Origin: Climacteris rufus
Taxonomy: Eukaryota > Chordata > Aves > Passeriformes > Climacteridae
DNA length: 64,000 nucleotides
NCBI GenBank assembly: GCA_013398175.1
Contig: VZRZ01002444.1
Location: forward strand, 450,019 to 514,018
Reading direction: 5' to 3'
Position 1 is the stretch's first letter. The number at the start of each line of letters is the position of its first letter. Both the position numbers and the translations under genes were made by a program. The notes under the pieces were generated by a model, which saw nothing but the letters and a program-made list of their open reading frames with translations, was not told where the DNA came from and did no database searches. This document shows, one piece after another, positions 24,601 to 36,935 of the stretch.

Positions 24601-27600
24601 CACAGACAGTACTGATTGACCCACACCAGAGAGAAAAAACACCTCTTCTTTCTTCACCGCTGCCAGTCACCAGGATATCACCTTTGGTAATGAAGGAGCA
24701 CCTCTGTCAGAGTGCTGCCAACACCTCCCAGCTGCTGCAATTGTGGCTAGTGACCCTCACTTGGTCACTTCACAGGCTGCAAACCTGCGTGACCAGCCAC
24801 CCCCAGGGGCTATGAACATCCCACTGCAGGTGAGCATCCCAACAGCAGAGAGGGCATTCCTCTGCTCGGATGCTTGCTCAGATTGTAAAAAACTCCTGAG
24901 CAGCCCAAGGCTGTATCCAGTGCCAGGCACTCTCAGCTTGGAGCAACTGTGACTTCAGGAAGTGCATGCTTCAGGTCTGACCCGTGAAGCTGAGTTTCTC
25001 CACAAAGAGAAGATGATGTTTGGGAGCAGCAATTCCCATCCTTCCTCTTTGGCTTCAGACACAAGCAGCCTGTACTCCCTCCTCCAACAAGGAGTTCTGA
25101 AGCAAACAGGTAAGGTGATAGAATGAGTTTTACATCTTTAGACAGAGCTCATGACAGTAAGATATTTTAATGTACCATTTCTCATGGAATGGAGGGAAAA
25201 AAACAACCTACCAAGTGCCATTCCACCATCCTTCCCAGCATGGAGAGACCAAATGTCTCGCCTGAGCTCAACCCGGGGGTGCTACGTGTCTGAGAGGGAT
25301 GGGAGGAGTAAAGGGCCAATTGAACAGAAAGGGAAATATCTCTTCAACTCCAGCAAGACAAGATCCCTGCCAAGAAACGCACAGCCAGTTCCTCATTCGT
25401 TTTACTGAGAGAAGTTAAAAACAATAGCACTGAGGCACACAGCTGGAGCAGATGCTTTTAATTCTTCACTGCTCACAAGCAGCAGCTCTTCCCCTCCTGC
25501 TCACCCTCTCTGCTGGCATCCAGCAGTGGGAGCGTGATGGAGAGGAATAGAGCAGAGCTCTTCCCCAGTGCCAGAGCCATCCCTCAGAGCTTCCAAAGAG
25601 CCTCTCTCATGAACCTTCCTGAGATGAATTGTGATCAAGCTCTGCTGTTTGATCGTCCTGTCATTCATGCCAGGTAACCTTTGTAAATGCTGCTTAGCAA
25701 TCCCAAAGAGCAAACCAGGCTGCAAGAGATGCAGTTTAACACGTAGACTGATAGATTAAAGTCACTCACACCCTGCAGCACCGCTGTTCTCTTTGGCACA
25801 CCAACCCAAAGGTTAGTTATCAGCAGGTATTCAAATTTCAAAGTGAAACAGTTAAACTTTAAACCATTTAAAGTCTCTATCACACCCATATGTGCTAAGT
25901 GGAGAAGCGAAAGGCATCCTGTCCAATGGTTTAAAAAGATTTCAGGTCACTGTCCCTTATGCAATGAGAGCTACTCAGCTGGATAAGATCAGCCATTAAG
26001 CAGGATTACAAATTTATCTTCCCTCGGTAGTGTGATCTTCCACTAATAATCGTATCATGAAAAATAATACAGAAAATGTTTTAAGAATTGCACTTTGAGT
26101 CACTAGCAAGGCACAAAATGCTTGCATGGCAAAAGGCAAAATCTTTTCTTTTAACTGCAATGGTGATGCAAAACACCAAGATGGGCACAGAGGCAGAAAA
26201 TAAAACACCACATCCTGGTGTCAACAGCAGCATGAGAAAACTGTCAGTGCTGAGACCCTGCAAATCAAACCAGTGGGGTCCAGCTGAGAGGGAAGATGTG
26301 AAGCATCACCAGCTGACTCACCCCAAGAAGCCAGGATTTGATGCACTCTGCTTCCGCTGGTACCTTTCTGTAACTTACACCTGGGCAGTGCCTTCCTGCC
26401 CCAGGGCAATAAAAATAAATACAGACACAATCTAAGACATCCAATCCCTTCAGAGAATTAATGCAATTTTCATAGTCTTGCTCCCAGTCCCAGTCACACG
26501 CTGCCTTCACTTAGTGCAGAGAGGCAGCTCCAGGACCAGTGCTGGAGCACAACTGCCCTGCACTGCCCGGGGTGGGTACATCCTGCCCTCCCACCACCAT
26601 TAGCACAGACACTTCAATCTCATCCCACTAATCACTGCACCAGGGAACAGTGGACTACTCAATCGATGACATCACTGGCAGATTTGATTACAGTGCTGAT
26701 TACATCATCACCCACAAGAGATTATGCAGCTTTCCAAATGGCACCAGCAGCTTCTAAATAGCTTAGGTGGAGGAAGCCACGAAGGACATATATATTTCAG
26801 GAGTCTCAGGCTGTAAGTTTAATGGAAGAACTTTCAACACTATCTTTTGGAAATATCAGTGCATGGACAAAGTATTTTCACATGCTGTTGCTAGTGTTAG
26901 TGAGCCAGCACATGCTTAGGATAATACTTTGGTTCCTGGAAAAGTTGCACAGCCGGCGAGTGAAGGACTCTGCATGAGCAGAGCCAAGAACGTCACCGCC
27001 GGTCGTGGGGCAACAGGCAACCCCAGATTTGCCAAGTGCACGATCAGGAATGTGTGTGCTGAACCATCTCTCTCCATGGTGGGAAAAATACTTTTTAAAG
27101 CCTATTTAAATGACTCTCAGCAGTAGATAACAAAGTTTAATAACAGGAACTCAAATGAGAACCAAGCACCCGTTACAGAATCTGGCACTATGTGTCCAGG
27201 AGCGTGAGAAGGACAGTATTTTGCTGTCCCCATGCCACACACCAGTGTTAGCTCTGTCACGGGGTGCTGCTGCTTGCTCAGCCTTCCCTCCTCTGCGTGG
27301 ACTATTTGCAGCAACAGCATTAAAGCAACCATCAAGCAGATGCTTAAAAAACGCAGAATGACGTTTAAATGACATCTATCCATAAATCAGCCCAAACCAC
27401 AAACATCTGAAGAAGATTTTCACTTAATCCAATTTACTGTAATCTCTCTCTTTAGTTAAAATGACAGAAATGTCAAAATGGGACTTTACTCCTCTGTCAA
27501 AGCATCTCATGGTGAAAAAGGAAAATAAGCAGGCTCTCACACGCAGCACCACTTATTAGGTTAGAAATGTCAAAACTGTACTTTGATTCTCACTATTAGC

Positions 27601-29811
27601 AGTCACATCCACATGCTGTGCCCTTCTGTTTCACTTCATTTCCCCCAAAAGTGAGCACAGAGCATATGCTCCGTGCCAAGCATCATCCAGGCAAAACCAC
27701 AAGTTTCCCATTTTTGTTCCTGATGACCCTTGTGCTCCTCTCGTCTGGGAGCACGCAGACCATCCCAAGGCCTCTCAGATCACACAGAAAACAATCTTAT
27801 TTACCATCAAAGCTCTCAGGAAGGCTGTGTTTTGCTGCTTCAAAAAAAAAAAATAATGATCCAAGCCTGCTCAACAGACCAACCTCAAATTGCTTTCCCC
27901 CACCTCTCCACATTAATTAGCAAATGGGGTAATTGACTCTCTGCCCGGGAGTTAGGCACGTGTGTGTCCGCATATACATTTCCATGTGTGAGAGTGTGTA
28001 TCGTTTTCCCCAATGGTCACAAAAATTAAGCCATTATCCAAGAGTCCAGGAAAGTGAAAGAAAAATACCTACTGTCAGGAGTGGGGTCTTCATGCATTAT
28101 TTAACAAGAACTCTGTTGGCAAAACTGGTGTTGTTTTTATATAAAAGCTAATAGAAATTGTACCTCCAGGTGTCAAAACACTGATGGTAATTCCTGCTGC
28201 CTCAGACATCTTGATGTTTCAATTTTAGCAGTATGAGGAGCCTGCAGGGAATCCAAGAGGGTAAAGTGCTTGTACTCAAAGAGAAGCAGAGAGAAGGAGA
28301 GCCTTTTTATTTCTTTATAAAGGGCTCAGGGGAACAGTTCTACTCACTGGAATTATCAGATCTGGTTCCCCTGCTCCTTCCCTTCCTTGAAAGAGGAAAG
28401 AGCAAGATAGGCTAACAAGGAGTGATTGTATTGTGTCGACAGGGGAAAAAAAATCCACGAGGCTGCTAAGAAGAAGCAAAAAGACAAAGAATTGGTGAAC
28501 AGAAGATATCACTGGGGTGCAGCAACACAAGAGCAGCTGAAGTAACGGGACACTTCAGTGATCTCCAGGGAACAGACAAGCTGCAATGGAAGAGCAATTT
28601 TAATATAGGTTGGGTTTTATTAAGTCTGTGCCTAAAAGCAGAGCGACATGTTGGATCCCTCCCCAAGTTCCCTCTCTCACTAACTTGCAACTGAACTTCT
28701 TCAGCCCATCACACCTCTCCAGAGCAACAATGGGGCTGTGAGACAATAAGAAACTAAGATGCATCAAGCATCCTCTCCCTGACCAGCCCTAGAAGTTACA
28801 GCAAACTCCAGCCAAAATCACAGCCATGGCAAAGACACAAGGCGGTAAATATACTGTGACATTTCAATAATTAATTATGGCACCTATGAAATAGTGCTTT
28901 GAGGTCAATGCTGCACATGAAAGCCACACACAAGGCAGGTCACTGTCCCCAAGCACCCCAATGGAGGCTGCAGGGAGGAGGGTACAGTTTTTCAAATCCA
29001 GCCTCCCAGGTTGCAGTATGTAGGAAAGCCCCACAGACCACCTCACAGTCCGGGCACTCCTGTTTCCGTATCACTTCCACCACGGGATGGTGGGGGGGAC
29101 AGACAAGAAGAAAACAATAGCTCAGGAATCCACACACAGCTCAGCAAGGAGTTCAAGGAAAAAGAAAAACAACTTCTCCAGGCAGCCACAGCCAGGGACA
29201 CAAAGGTCTTGGAGAGATCCTCCATTGGGTCACGAACTTTTGCAACCCCATGGCAAAAACAGTGCTGAGGAAATTCCCGAGGAAAAGTAAATGGACACAA
29301 GAGCAAGCTCAGACAAGGAATGCCAGGACTGCTGCCGATCACATTTCACAGGAGCACATGCCCTGTCTCTTTCCACCTGGCAGCCCACCACGCAGCATGA
29401 CCACTCCATGGTCCTGCACCTAAAGCACCCCAGCTCCTGCCATGCCTTGTACCTGGAGCACAGCAGGGACCGGGAAGTGACCAGGGCACTCCCCTCCCAC
29501 ACGGATCTCCATCTACAAGGTTTTCCCAGAGAGCTGTACCAGGCCCCCTCCCCACTCTGTTTGCCCAGGTATCACTTACGGCTCACTAACATTTCAGGGA
29601 CGGGCGGTTATCACTCCCACCCGCTCCGGGAGACTCATTTGTTGCCTTCTTGCTCCTCCAGCCATGTCTCACTGTGCGTGGTATAAACTTTAAGAGGCAA
29701 TGACCTCATCGGAGCTGGAAAGACGGAGGCGGGGAAATTGGCTACTTGCCACCTTCTCATTTTTCACGTAAGAAAAATAATTTATGAGTGAAAGCCCATT
29801 TTATTCATCTG

Positions 29812-29833
29812 AAAAAAAAAAAAAACAAAAAAC
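29812..29833 (+). repeat. A-rich run
   Basis: Fourteen A residues, then C and A6. It is a simple repeat with no retroposon body recognised upstream. Confidence 0.8.
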
Positions 29834-30640
29834 CAAACACCCATTCAAAGCAGCAGGCCTGCCTTGGAGCGCATCAGTCGTACAGCAGCTCCTGGAGCAG
29901 CACCTACCTGGGGTGATGCAGAGAGGGACCCCCAGCACTCCCTGTACCCCCTGCCCCAAGGCACAGACCCCCAAGCACTTCTGGACACCCCACTACTCCA
30001 CAGACCACGTGGTGCAAGCATCCCTCTCGTCTCTGTTAAAGCCTGGCTTCCGTTAAGGAGCAGGGAGGGACTTCCAGCTCTCCCTAATTTGTAACTCCTC
30101 CAAAAGGGCAATTAAGCAGCCAAACCATAGCGGTGGCTGGGATTTCAGCTCAGTTCTCTGGGATGAGGCCATCAGACAGGGCTCTGCAGCAAGCAGTAAC
30201 TCCAAGGCATGTCATTAATTTTGCCCAGACATGTATCACACCCCATTTCAGAACGCACACGGAGCATGTGTGCGGTGCTCTGCAGACGCAGGATACACGG
30301 ATCCTGCATACTCACACATTTTATATACTCATATTACTTATGTTATAGATTCACACATACATTACTCATAGCTCTTAAGAACAGAACATACAGTTCATCT
30401 TGGCATGAATCCCAGAGAATGGAGAAAAAAAACCCAAAAAACCCTGCAGTAACAAATCCAACTCGCATTGAATCCAACAGCATCTGAGGTAGGAGTTACA
30501 GCAGTATTATGGGTCATTAAATGACTGAATTATTTTGTGTAACACATCCATGCGTCTCTGATAACACCAGTCAAACCTGTTGTTTCAAGGGACATTTCCC
30601 TACTCATAGTGTCACCACTCTCCCAAGTTTTTGCCCAAAA

Positions 30641-30660
30641 CTGTGGGAAACTGTGGGAAA
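30641..30660 (+). promoter_or_regulatory. Tandem pair of RBPJ-type sites
   Basis: Two exact, adjacent copies of CTGTGGGAAA each contain TGTGGGAA, a match to the RBPJ/CSL consensus YRTGGGAA. They lie head to tail exactly 10 bp apart, one helical turn. This is not the head-to-head spacing of the classical paired Notch site. A simple 10-bp slippage duplication explains the sequence equally well. Confidence 0.25.
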
Positions 30661-31974
30661 AGCAGTTTATTTCTGCAGTGTGCATTCAACAAGCTGTTGT
30701 GTACATCAGTTCCACTGAGACGCCCCTGTGTTTCCAGACAGGGCCCAAACATGTTCATATGTGACTGCAGCTGTGCAGTATCTCGGACAATACTGGAGTC
30801 ACTCTCAGGACACTTTGGCACAGCAGTAGGGACATTTCATCTGTACACACCATACAACTGTGGCAAGCAGGCAGATTAGCACAGACTGAGAATGTGACTC
30901 CTTAGTTGGACACTGTGCAACAAAAAAAATTTTTAAGCAAATCACAACACACTGCAGTTTCTATACACCTTTGTAACCTCCACAACAAGTTTGCAGTATA
31001 TCAAAGCATTCTTCTGCATATCCCCTCCAAAAATGGGCTTAGTTCACTTTTCGGAGCTTTATACTCAATGTCAAAGAGATTTAAAAAGTCACAGTTGCAA
31101 GATTCTCATTTACTGAAGGAGGACTGAGCATGATGACAAGTAGCAGAGCTCATCCCCACTCCGACAGTGCCCCAGCACAGCCCTGCCGTCCCGCCCACAG
31201 TATCCCTGCTGTCGTGTTCCACCCCAGCAAGAGCCCCATCCCACCATCTCTCCTGGGATTCCCAACGCACCAGAAGCATCTTCCCCAGGATTACAGGACG
31301 ACAATCCTCACAACCAGCAAAACTACCCATTCTTAAAGTTCTGCAGCACAGTTCACCAGTAATAACTCCCTTTGTGCAGCCAGCACCAAAACAGCAGCTG
31401 CAAACTCCCACTGGCCTGACCAAAGTCAAAACACACCATGCGCTGCTTTTCAGGCAAACCCAAATTACAGCATCATCTGCTGACTGCTCCCGGGACCAAT
31501 GAACCCACATTAATTACAGGCTAAACTTTGCAATTCACCTCTAAAAAGCACGGAAAATCAGCAAAACTGTTTTGATCCTACTGACAAATCCCTCTCCAGC
31601 CGACGGAGCAACGCGTGAGACTAAGATGTCCAGGGAAAAAAAATTCCAAAGTTTTTCTCTCCTTTTTCCTTGTTGCTACCCTCCCCCTAAAATTACAAGC
31701 TCCCCTCCAAGGAGGGCTGGAGGGATAAAATCAGCTCAGAAAGCAGCAGGGGCTCACAAAACCTCGCACTTCACCTCCACCGGCAAGCGGCCGGGCAACT
31801 GCAGGAGTGTGTGCTCAGCCTCCAGCATTAAACACTGTTTGTGTGTCGCCGGGCTAAGTCCCAGTTTTTCAAAGCAACTTCTTTCTCCTGTGGCCTAGTT
31901 TAGTTCTCCACACAAAACACCACCAAAACAAAAGCCGCCCAGCCAGCCGGGGGAGGGACGTGGGGGGTACTTAC

Positions 31975-32025
31975 CTAGCAGCATCCCCGCATCACCTCCT
32001 GCATCTTTAGCAGCCACCCTCTTAA
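31975..32025 (-). other. Candidate untranslated NCOR2 exon
   Basis: The donor is a perfect TAG|GTAAGT (GT at 31974-31973). Upstream on the same strand a T-rich tract (TTTATTTATTTATTTTGAAG) offers acceptors at 32027-32026 or 32022-32021, giving a 46-51 nt exon. Alternatively, transcription may start here. A CCAAT motif lies on the opposite strand near 32070. The exon would contain a nine-codon ORF from the ATG at 32004 whose TAG stop occupies the last three exon bases. Neighbouring DNA (31590-31960) is modestly CpG-rich. I infer a 5'-leader exon or alternative first exon, without RNA support. Confidence 0.3.
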
Positions 32026-32224
32026 CTTCAAAATAAATAAATAAAGTGAGGCCACACAGCCTTAAAACCAATCTGGAAATGAAATGGAAAGCCTGTAATT
32101 ATTTCTCAATGCTCCTGCCAGTCTCAGCCTATAAACACAGTGGATTACATAAGTCCACCCCTCCTGTTTTGAAGCCAAAAGTATGAGCTTTTCCTCCAGC
32201 TCTGGCAGCAAGTAATAATTCCTT

Positions 32225-32238
32225 GTCGGCATGGCAAC
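32225..32238 (+). promoter_or_regulatory. RFX X-box-like motif
   Basis: The sequence GTCGGCATGGCAAC matches the bipartite X-box pattern with one mismatch in the left half. It lies about 200 bp upstream, on the NCOR2 strand, of the candidate exon at 31975. It is a motif match only. Confidence 0.15.
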
Positions 32239-33904
32239 GCTCACTGGCTTCCAGCAGACAATGGGCGAGTTGAAATACTGCTATGGCCTTTTTATAGCTT
32301 AGCTCTGAAAAACCTCTAAAATATTAGCTATCTGATGGCTAACCCAACTTGACAACCTCCCCTCCTTTAACCATTTCCTTCCTGCACCACCAACCGGCAT
32401 TGCCCAAATGAACAGTCCGGGGTCACCGGGTGGTGGTGCAGGGGATGCTCCTCTTCCCAGGGACAGCACGCAGGAACAGTTTCCCATCGACTGGATTTGT
32501 TGATTTGTCACAGACACAGCATCTGCAGTAACTGCCACAACCCCATCTGAGCTTTTCCGGGTTTATTTCAGTCTGTTACTCAGCAGGTACCCTTTGCTTT
32601 GCTCGTTGGCTCCAGCAAGCTGTGCCTGAGGTTCTCCCCCAGCTCTCTTGGCCTGAGAGAAAACAGACTACAAAATAACACTTGTGCATGTGATTCTGTC
32701 ACTGCCCTCCCAGGCGAGCCGTGGGCAGGCTGGTGGGGCTCCAGGTGTGATATGTAGAGCTGCAAGAAAGCAAGATGCTTTACAAATCCTCTCTCGTCAA
32801 GTGCTGGGAGAATTCAGATGCCCTTTCAGGATAGCACTGCACGGATGTCCTGGAAAAGCAGCTGTACTCGAGATTGCCCCGTGCCCCTGTGGCAGAGAAA
32901 GGCAAACTGCCCACACAGTTTGGGCTTATTCTGAAGCAGAGTTAAAAGCAATAACACATCCCAGCAAGACTGAGAAACAGCAAAGAAACTCAAACAGAGC
33001 AGGGAAAGACACTCAAGCCATCATTAATGTCAGTGGTGTAGGAAGACTGATGAAGTTACAGAGCCTTGTGGTTGAATTTAAACCAAATCCTACTGAAATG
33101 AGCAGTTAACACACAGGCAGCAGCTCCCAAGATCATGTGAAGTTAATGTTTACCCTGACTACACACAATCTGTCCAGGACAACCCCACTATCTCCACACC
33201 CTGGCACAGACCCTGATCACCTGAAGGCCAGCAGGTCCCAGCTGCATTTACACCTCTGAGCAGGAGCTCAGTGCGTGCTACAGCCATGTGCTGGCTCACC
33301 ACAGCCCTGAGCAAAACTCACCCCGAGGGCTGGGAGATCCTCTGCAATTTGTTGAATTTTGCAAGTTAGCAAATAAGCAAAGAAAACAATAGAAATTAAA
33401 GAGAAAACTGCAAAATAGCAGAGTCAAGGCCCCCACAAAAATACAGTTAGCTCCATTCTCAGTGCTCAGTTTTCAAAACAGCATTGCCAGCTCCATGTCT
33501 GGCGACAACTCTGGGAAACCCAAAGGCTCCTTCTTTGCACTGGTGGCTCTCTATGGCCAGCCCTCCACACACAGGCAGCCCACCAGCCCTGTGATCTCCA
33601 AAAAAGCCTTGAATGCAAGACTCATGGGAGTCTTTAACACTCAAAAATCAGAAAGCAAACAAAAAAAGAACATTTCTTTCTAAATCTCATTAAGTTGCAG
33701 AGCATGATTATGATTTTCTAATGTGCAAAGGTGATAACATTGCTTGAAGCTCTAGTTCAATTAATTATTTTATGGGAATAAACATACCAGGAGAGACTAA
33801 ATGCAAACCATAAAGGTTCCTTGGTACATGTTAGGCTTACAGCTGCTTAGCCTTTGCTACAAGGCTAAATTTCCTAATGCCACAGAAGAGCCTAATTCCC
33901 ACAG

Positions 33905-33919
33905 AAAAAAAAAAAAAAA
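33905..33919 (+). repeat. Poly(A) run
   Basis: Fifteen A residues with no recognisable retroposon upstream. Simple homopolymer. Confidence 0.85.
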
Positions 33920-34010
33920 GCAAACATCATCTTAGCACAAACCAGGATGCAGCACACCCTGGCAGATGCTGGTTTGTACACCAAATTGTCCAAGATGGCC
34001 AAAAGTAGCA

Positions 34011-34025
34011 GCTGCTGCTGCTGCT
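34011..34025 (+). repeat. (GCT)5 trinucleotide repeat
   Basis: Five GCT units, extended by an imperfect AGCA on the left. It is short and intronic. It reads as CAG/AGC on the NCOR2 strand. Confidence 0.85.
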
Positions 34026-35029
34026 AATTAAATACACATGCTACCACAGGGCCACATATGGCAGGGGAGAAAACCAGACCCGGCATGGAGCATCTACCTG
34101 TGTCCCATGGGCTGAGAATGGGCTGAAGTTAAGAGATGCCAACCTTAAATCTCCTAATGTTGTTTTTTTCAAATGAGAACTCAGGGTCACATGACTGGAA
34201 CACTTATCTTTTCTAGGTGAGAATAATGATTTCGTTTCCTTTTAATGGCCAATTTTCTGGGTTCCACCCCAGTAAGTTACAGGCAAACAAGCCATGGAGA
34301 ACTGAAACCTAAGAACTTCCATAGGGATGGGATTTAGTCCTGCTCAGCTGAATGCAACAGATACAGCTCTATCTCCTACTCCTCTACTCCAGTGAAACCT
34401 CAGTGTATCTCAGGATACCTTCCTGCAGACTGCAGGAAGCAGACTGCATTTGATTCCAGTCTCCTGCCCCTTGTCCCATAACCTTCATCCCAGCTTGGAA
34501 AATCAAAGCTGGTATTTCTTCCTGGGTGTAACACACCATGTACACATACCTGCAAAGACACAGCACCTTAAGGTGGGCATCATGAGTCACAGGAAAAAGA
34601 AAATAGTAAAGTCAGGGCTAAAACATCTGGAGAAAATTCACTACCTTTACACAGACCAACCTCCTCTCTCTAGGCAAGGAACATCCATCCCCACCATGAC
34701 CCCAGACTCACGGATGTATGATGCAAGATGGGGACTAACAAGTTACACCTACAAAACCCCGCCGAAACTTTAAAATGGCATCACACTACACATGGTCTTC
34801 CAGCTTAAAAACCCTTAATTAAACAGACCATTCTTTACAGTGCTGGAGCCACTCCAACTCCCATTGTTAAATTTAAAATAAAACCCCACAACTCCACAGC
34901 ATCTGTAAGACATTAGAACATTCAATACTGACTTCTTTATTCAGCTTTAAGACATCATTTAATAATTTTTCCTCTCAAACCCCAAATCTAAGGATTTAAA
35001 GGAAATAACCACCAGCACCTCTTACAGAA

Positions 35030-35043
35030 TTTTTTTTTTTTTT
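35030..35043 (+). repeat. Poly(T) run
   Basis: Fourteen T residues. No attached retroposon body is recognisable. Confidence 0.85.
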
Positions 35044-35254
35044 AATGAACCTTCTGCAATAATATCTTTGACCTTTAACAATTCCAAACTGATTAAGTGT
35101 GTGCTCGATCACGTACAGCCTCTGGACAGACTGCACAGCCAGGGCGCGTTCAACGCTGGGTGTGAGGATGCAGCAGAGTCTGCAGCATGGAAGCCAGCTC
35201 CAAATACAATCCATTCATGCACAGGGACAAAACAAGAAGGCAGTTTTGACCACA

Positions 35255-35300
35255 GAAAATCACTGTGAGCACAAGAAAAATCACTGTGAGCACAAGAAAA
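35255..35300 (+). repeat. 21-bp tandem duplication
   Basis: The unit tcactgtgagcacaagaaaa plus one A occurs twice back to back (35260-35280 and 35281-35300), identical apart from the last A. It is a recent replication-slippage duplication in non-coding DNA. Confidence 0.9.
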
Positions 35301-35911
35301 GTACATTAGAAAATCAATTTTGATCACTGCTAATAAGGCTGGAAACACAAGCCAGAACCTTGTTGTTATAACCTTTGTTATTTCAAGGTGGATCTTCACT
35401 TCTGCTCTCCCTGGAGAAGGAGCCATTTGCAGCCACTTACAGCTCTTCTACCACCACTCAGTAGTTCCCAGGGCTTGGAAAGCACATGTTCAGTTATGAC
35501 AAGGGATTCAGACATGATGACTTTCCTGATGGGACCAGGAGGAGAACTTGGGCTGAACGCCAGCCTCTGCAAAGTCATGGGGAGCCTCTAATCACCCATT
35601 CACTGCAGGGAGAGCAGGATTACAAGCTGAAATATCACCTGTTAGCAACCTCTGAACACGTGCTGGCAGACCATGACAAACCTCCACGTTTCCACAAAGC
35701 TCATATAATTTTAATAACACTGCTGGTATTCCTCCTGCAACCAGTTTCACAGCCACTGAAACCTTTTGGGCTGTCAGGTGGAAGAGGAGATGACCCAAAG
35801 ATTAGCAATGTATACTTCATGCCCAGGTAGGTTCCCACCAGCCAACAGCCAGCCTACACACCAGTCAACTGCACAGGCTCTCTGATCTCTGCTCAGGTGA
35901 TAACATCTTAC

Positions 35912-35960
35912 CTGGGCCACATTCTCGGGCACTCCTGCCTGCTTGCTCACAGCAACTCTG
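35912..35960 (-). other. Candidate untranslated NCOR2 exon
   Basis: A 49-nt interval on the NCOR2 strand lies between a strong acceptor (CCCTTTTCATGTTTTTGGCACAG, seen as pyrimidine-rich blocks with AG at 35962-35961) and a strong donor (GCCCAG|GTAAGA, GT at 35911-35910). One frame is open across it but resembles nothing I know. Size and placement would suit a spliced 5'-leader exon. Chance pairing of splice-like sites is the main alternative. Confidence 0.25.
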
Positions 35961-36896
35961 CTGTGCCAAAAACATGAAAAGGGCAGCAAGGTTTGCAGAA
36001 AATCCCAGAAAGTTATCTCCAGCAGTTCCCACAGCTAATTAAACTGTTCAATCACGCATGCTTTAAAGTCCATGAAATTTAAAAGAAAAAAAATCCCAAA
36101 AAGAAATACAAAAGCTGGACAATTAGTGGAAGCAGGTTTGTTTGATCAACTCTCCTCCTCCTGCCAAGCAATTCCACGGCCACAGCAGCAAATCTTTCAG
36201 GCAACTCAGTCCTATGTGCTGATCCTACCCTACAGCTCCAAGCCTCCTACACCCACAGCAGCATGGCCAGGGCTAAACTACACCTCTGCTCCACAAGCCT
36301 GAGTCTCCAAAAAACACACCCAGCCCAGGTACAATTACACACTGGGCACACTTGCCTCTACCAGAAGAGCCTGCAGCAGAGAAAAAGCTTTGCAAGGGCC
36401 AAGCCGCATCCTTTGGAACAGGTTCGGACGTCAGGAAATTCTGTTAACACAGGCAAAACAAGGAAGCATGTGGCATGTATGTAGGAATCAAAGGATGTTG
36501 GATAAGGAACACAAAGAAGGGAGGAGGTGGAAAAAGAAGACTCATTGAAGGATCTGTGCAAAAGCTGGCTTTACTAGGCAGTGCCTCTCCAACTACATCA
36601 AGAGCTCCAGTAGCAGAGTGTATCCCATGGATAGCAGAGAAAGGACAAAAAACCCCAACAAATAGGAGTGGGGAAGTGGTTCATCACATCTTTTAGAATA
36701 ACAAAGTAGAAGGGAGTAAAAACCAAATCAAGAATCTGATTCCAAGCTGTGCTATACTGGTAAAAGTCTTTTTCTGTGAGTTCTGGATCGTGTCCTTGCC
36801 AAAGGCACTGCCTAGGCCATTTAAAAAAAAAAGCACTGAAAACGAGACCTCTGAAAGGTGTAACAATACAGTGTGCAAGAACCCTGAGGAGAGAGA

Positions 36897-36935
36897 GGAG
36901 ACATGTAAGAGAGAGAGCTGGGAGACATGTAAGAG
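36897..36935 (+). repeat. Short direct repeat, 24-bp period
   Basis: The 15-mer ggagacatgtaagag occurs at 36897-36911 and again at 36921-36935, separated by 9 bases of GA-rich sequence. Likely slippage in purine-rich DNA. Confidence 0.8.
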
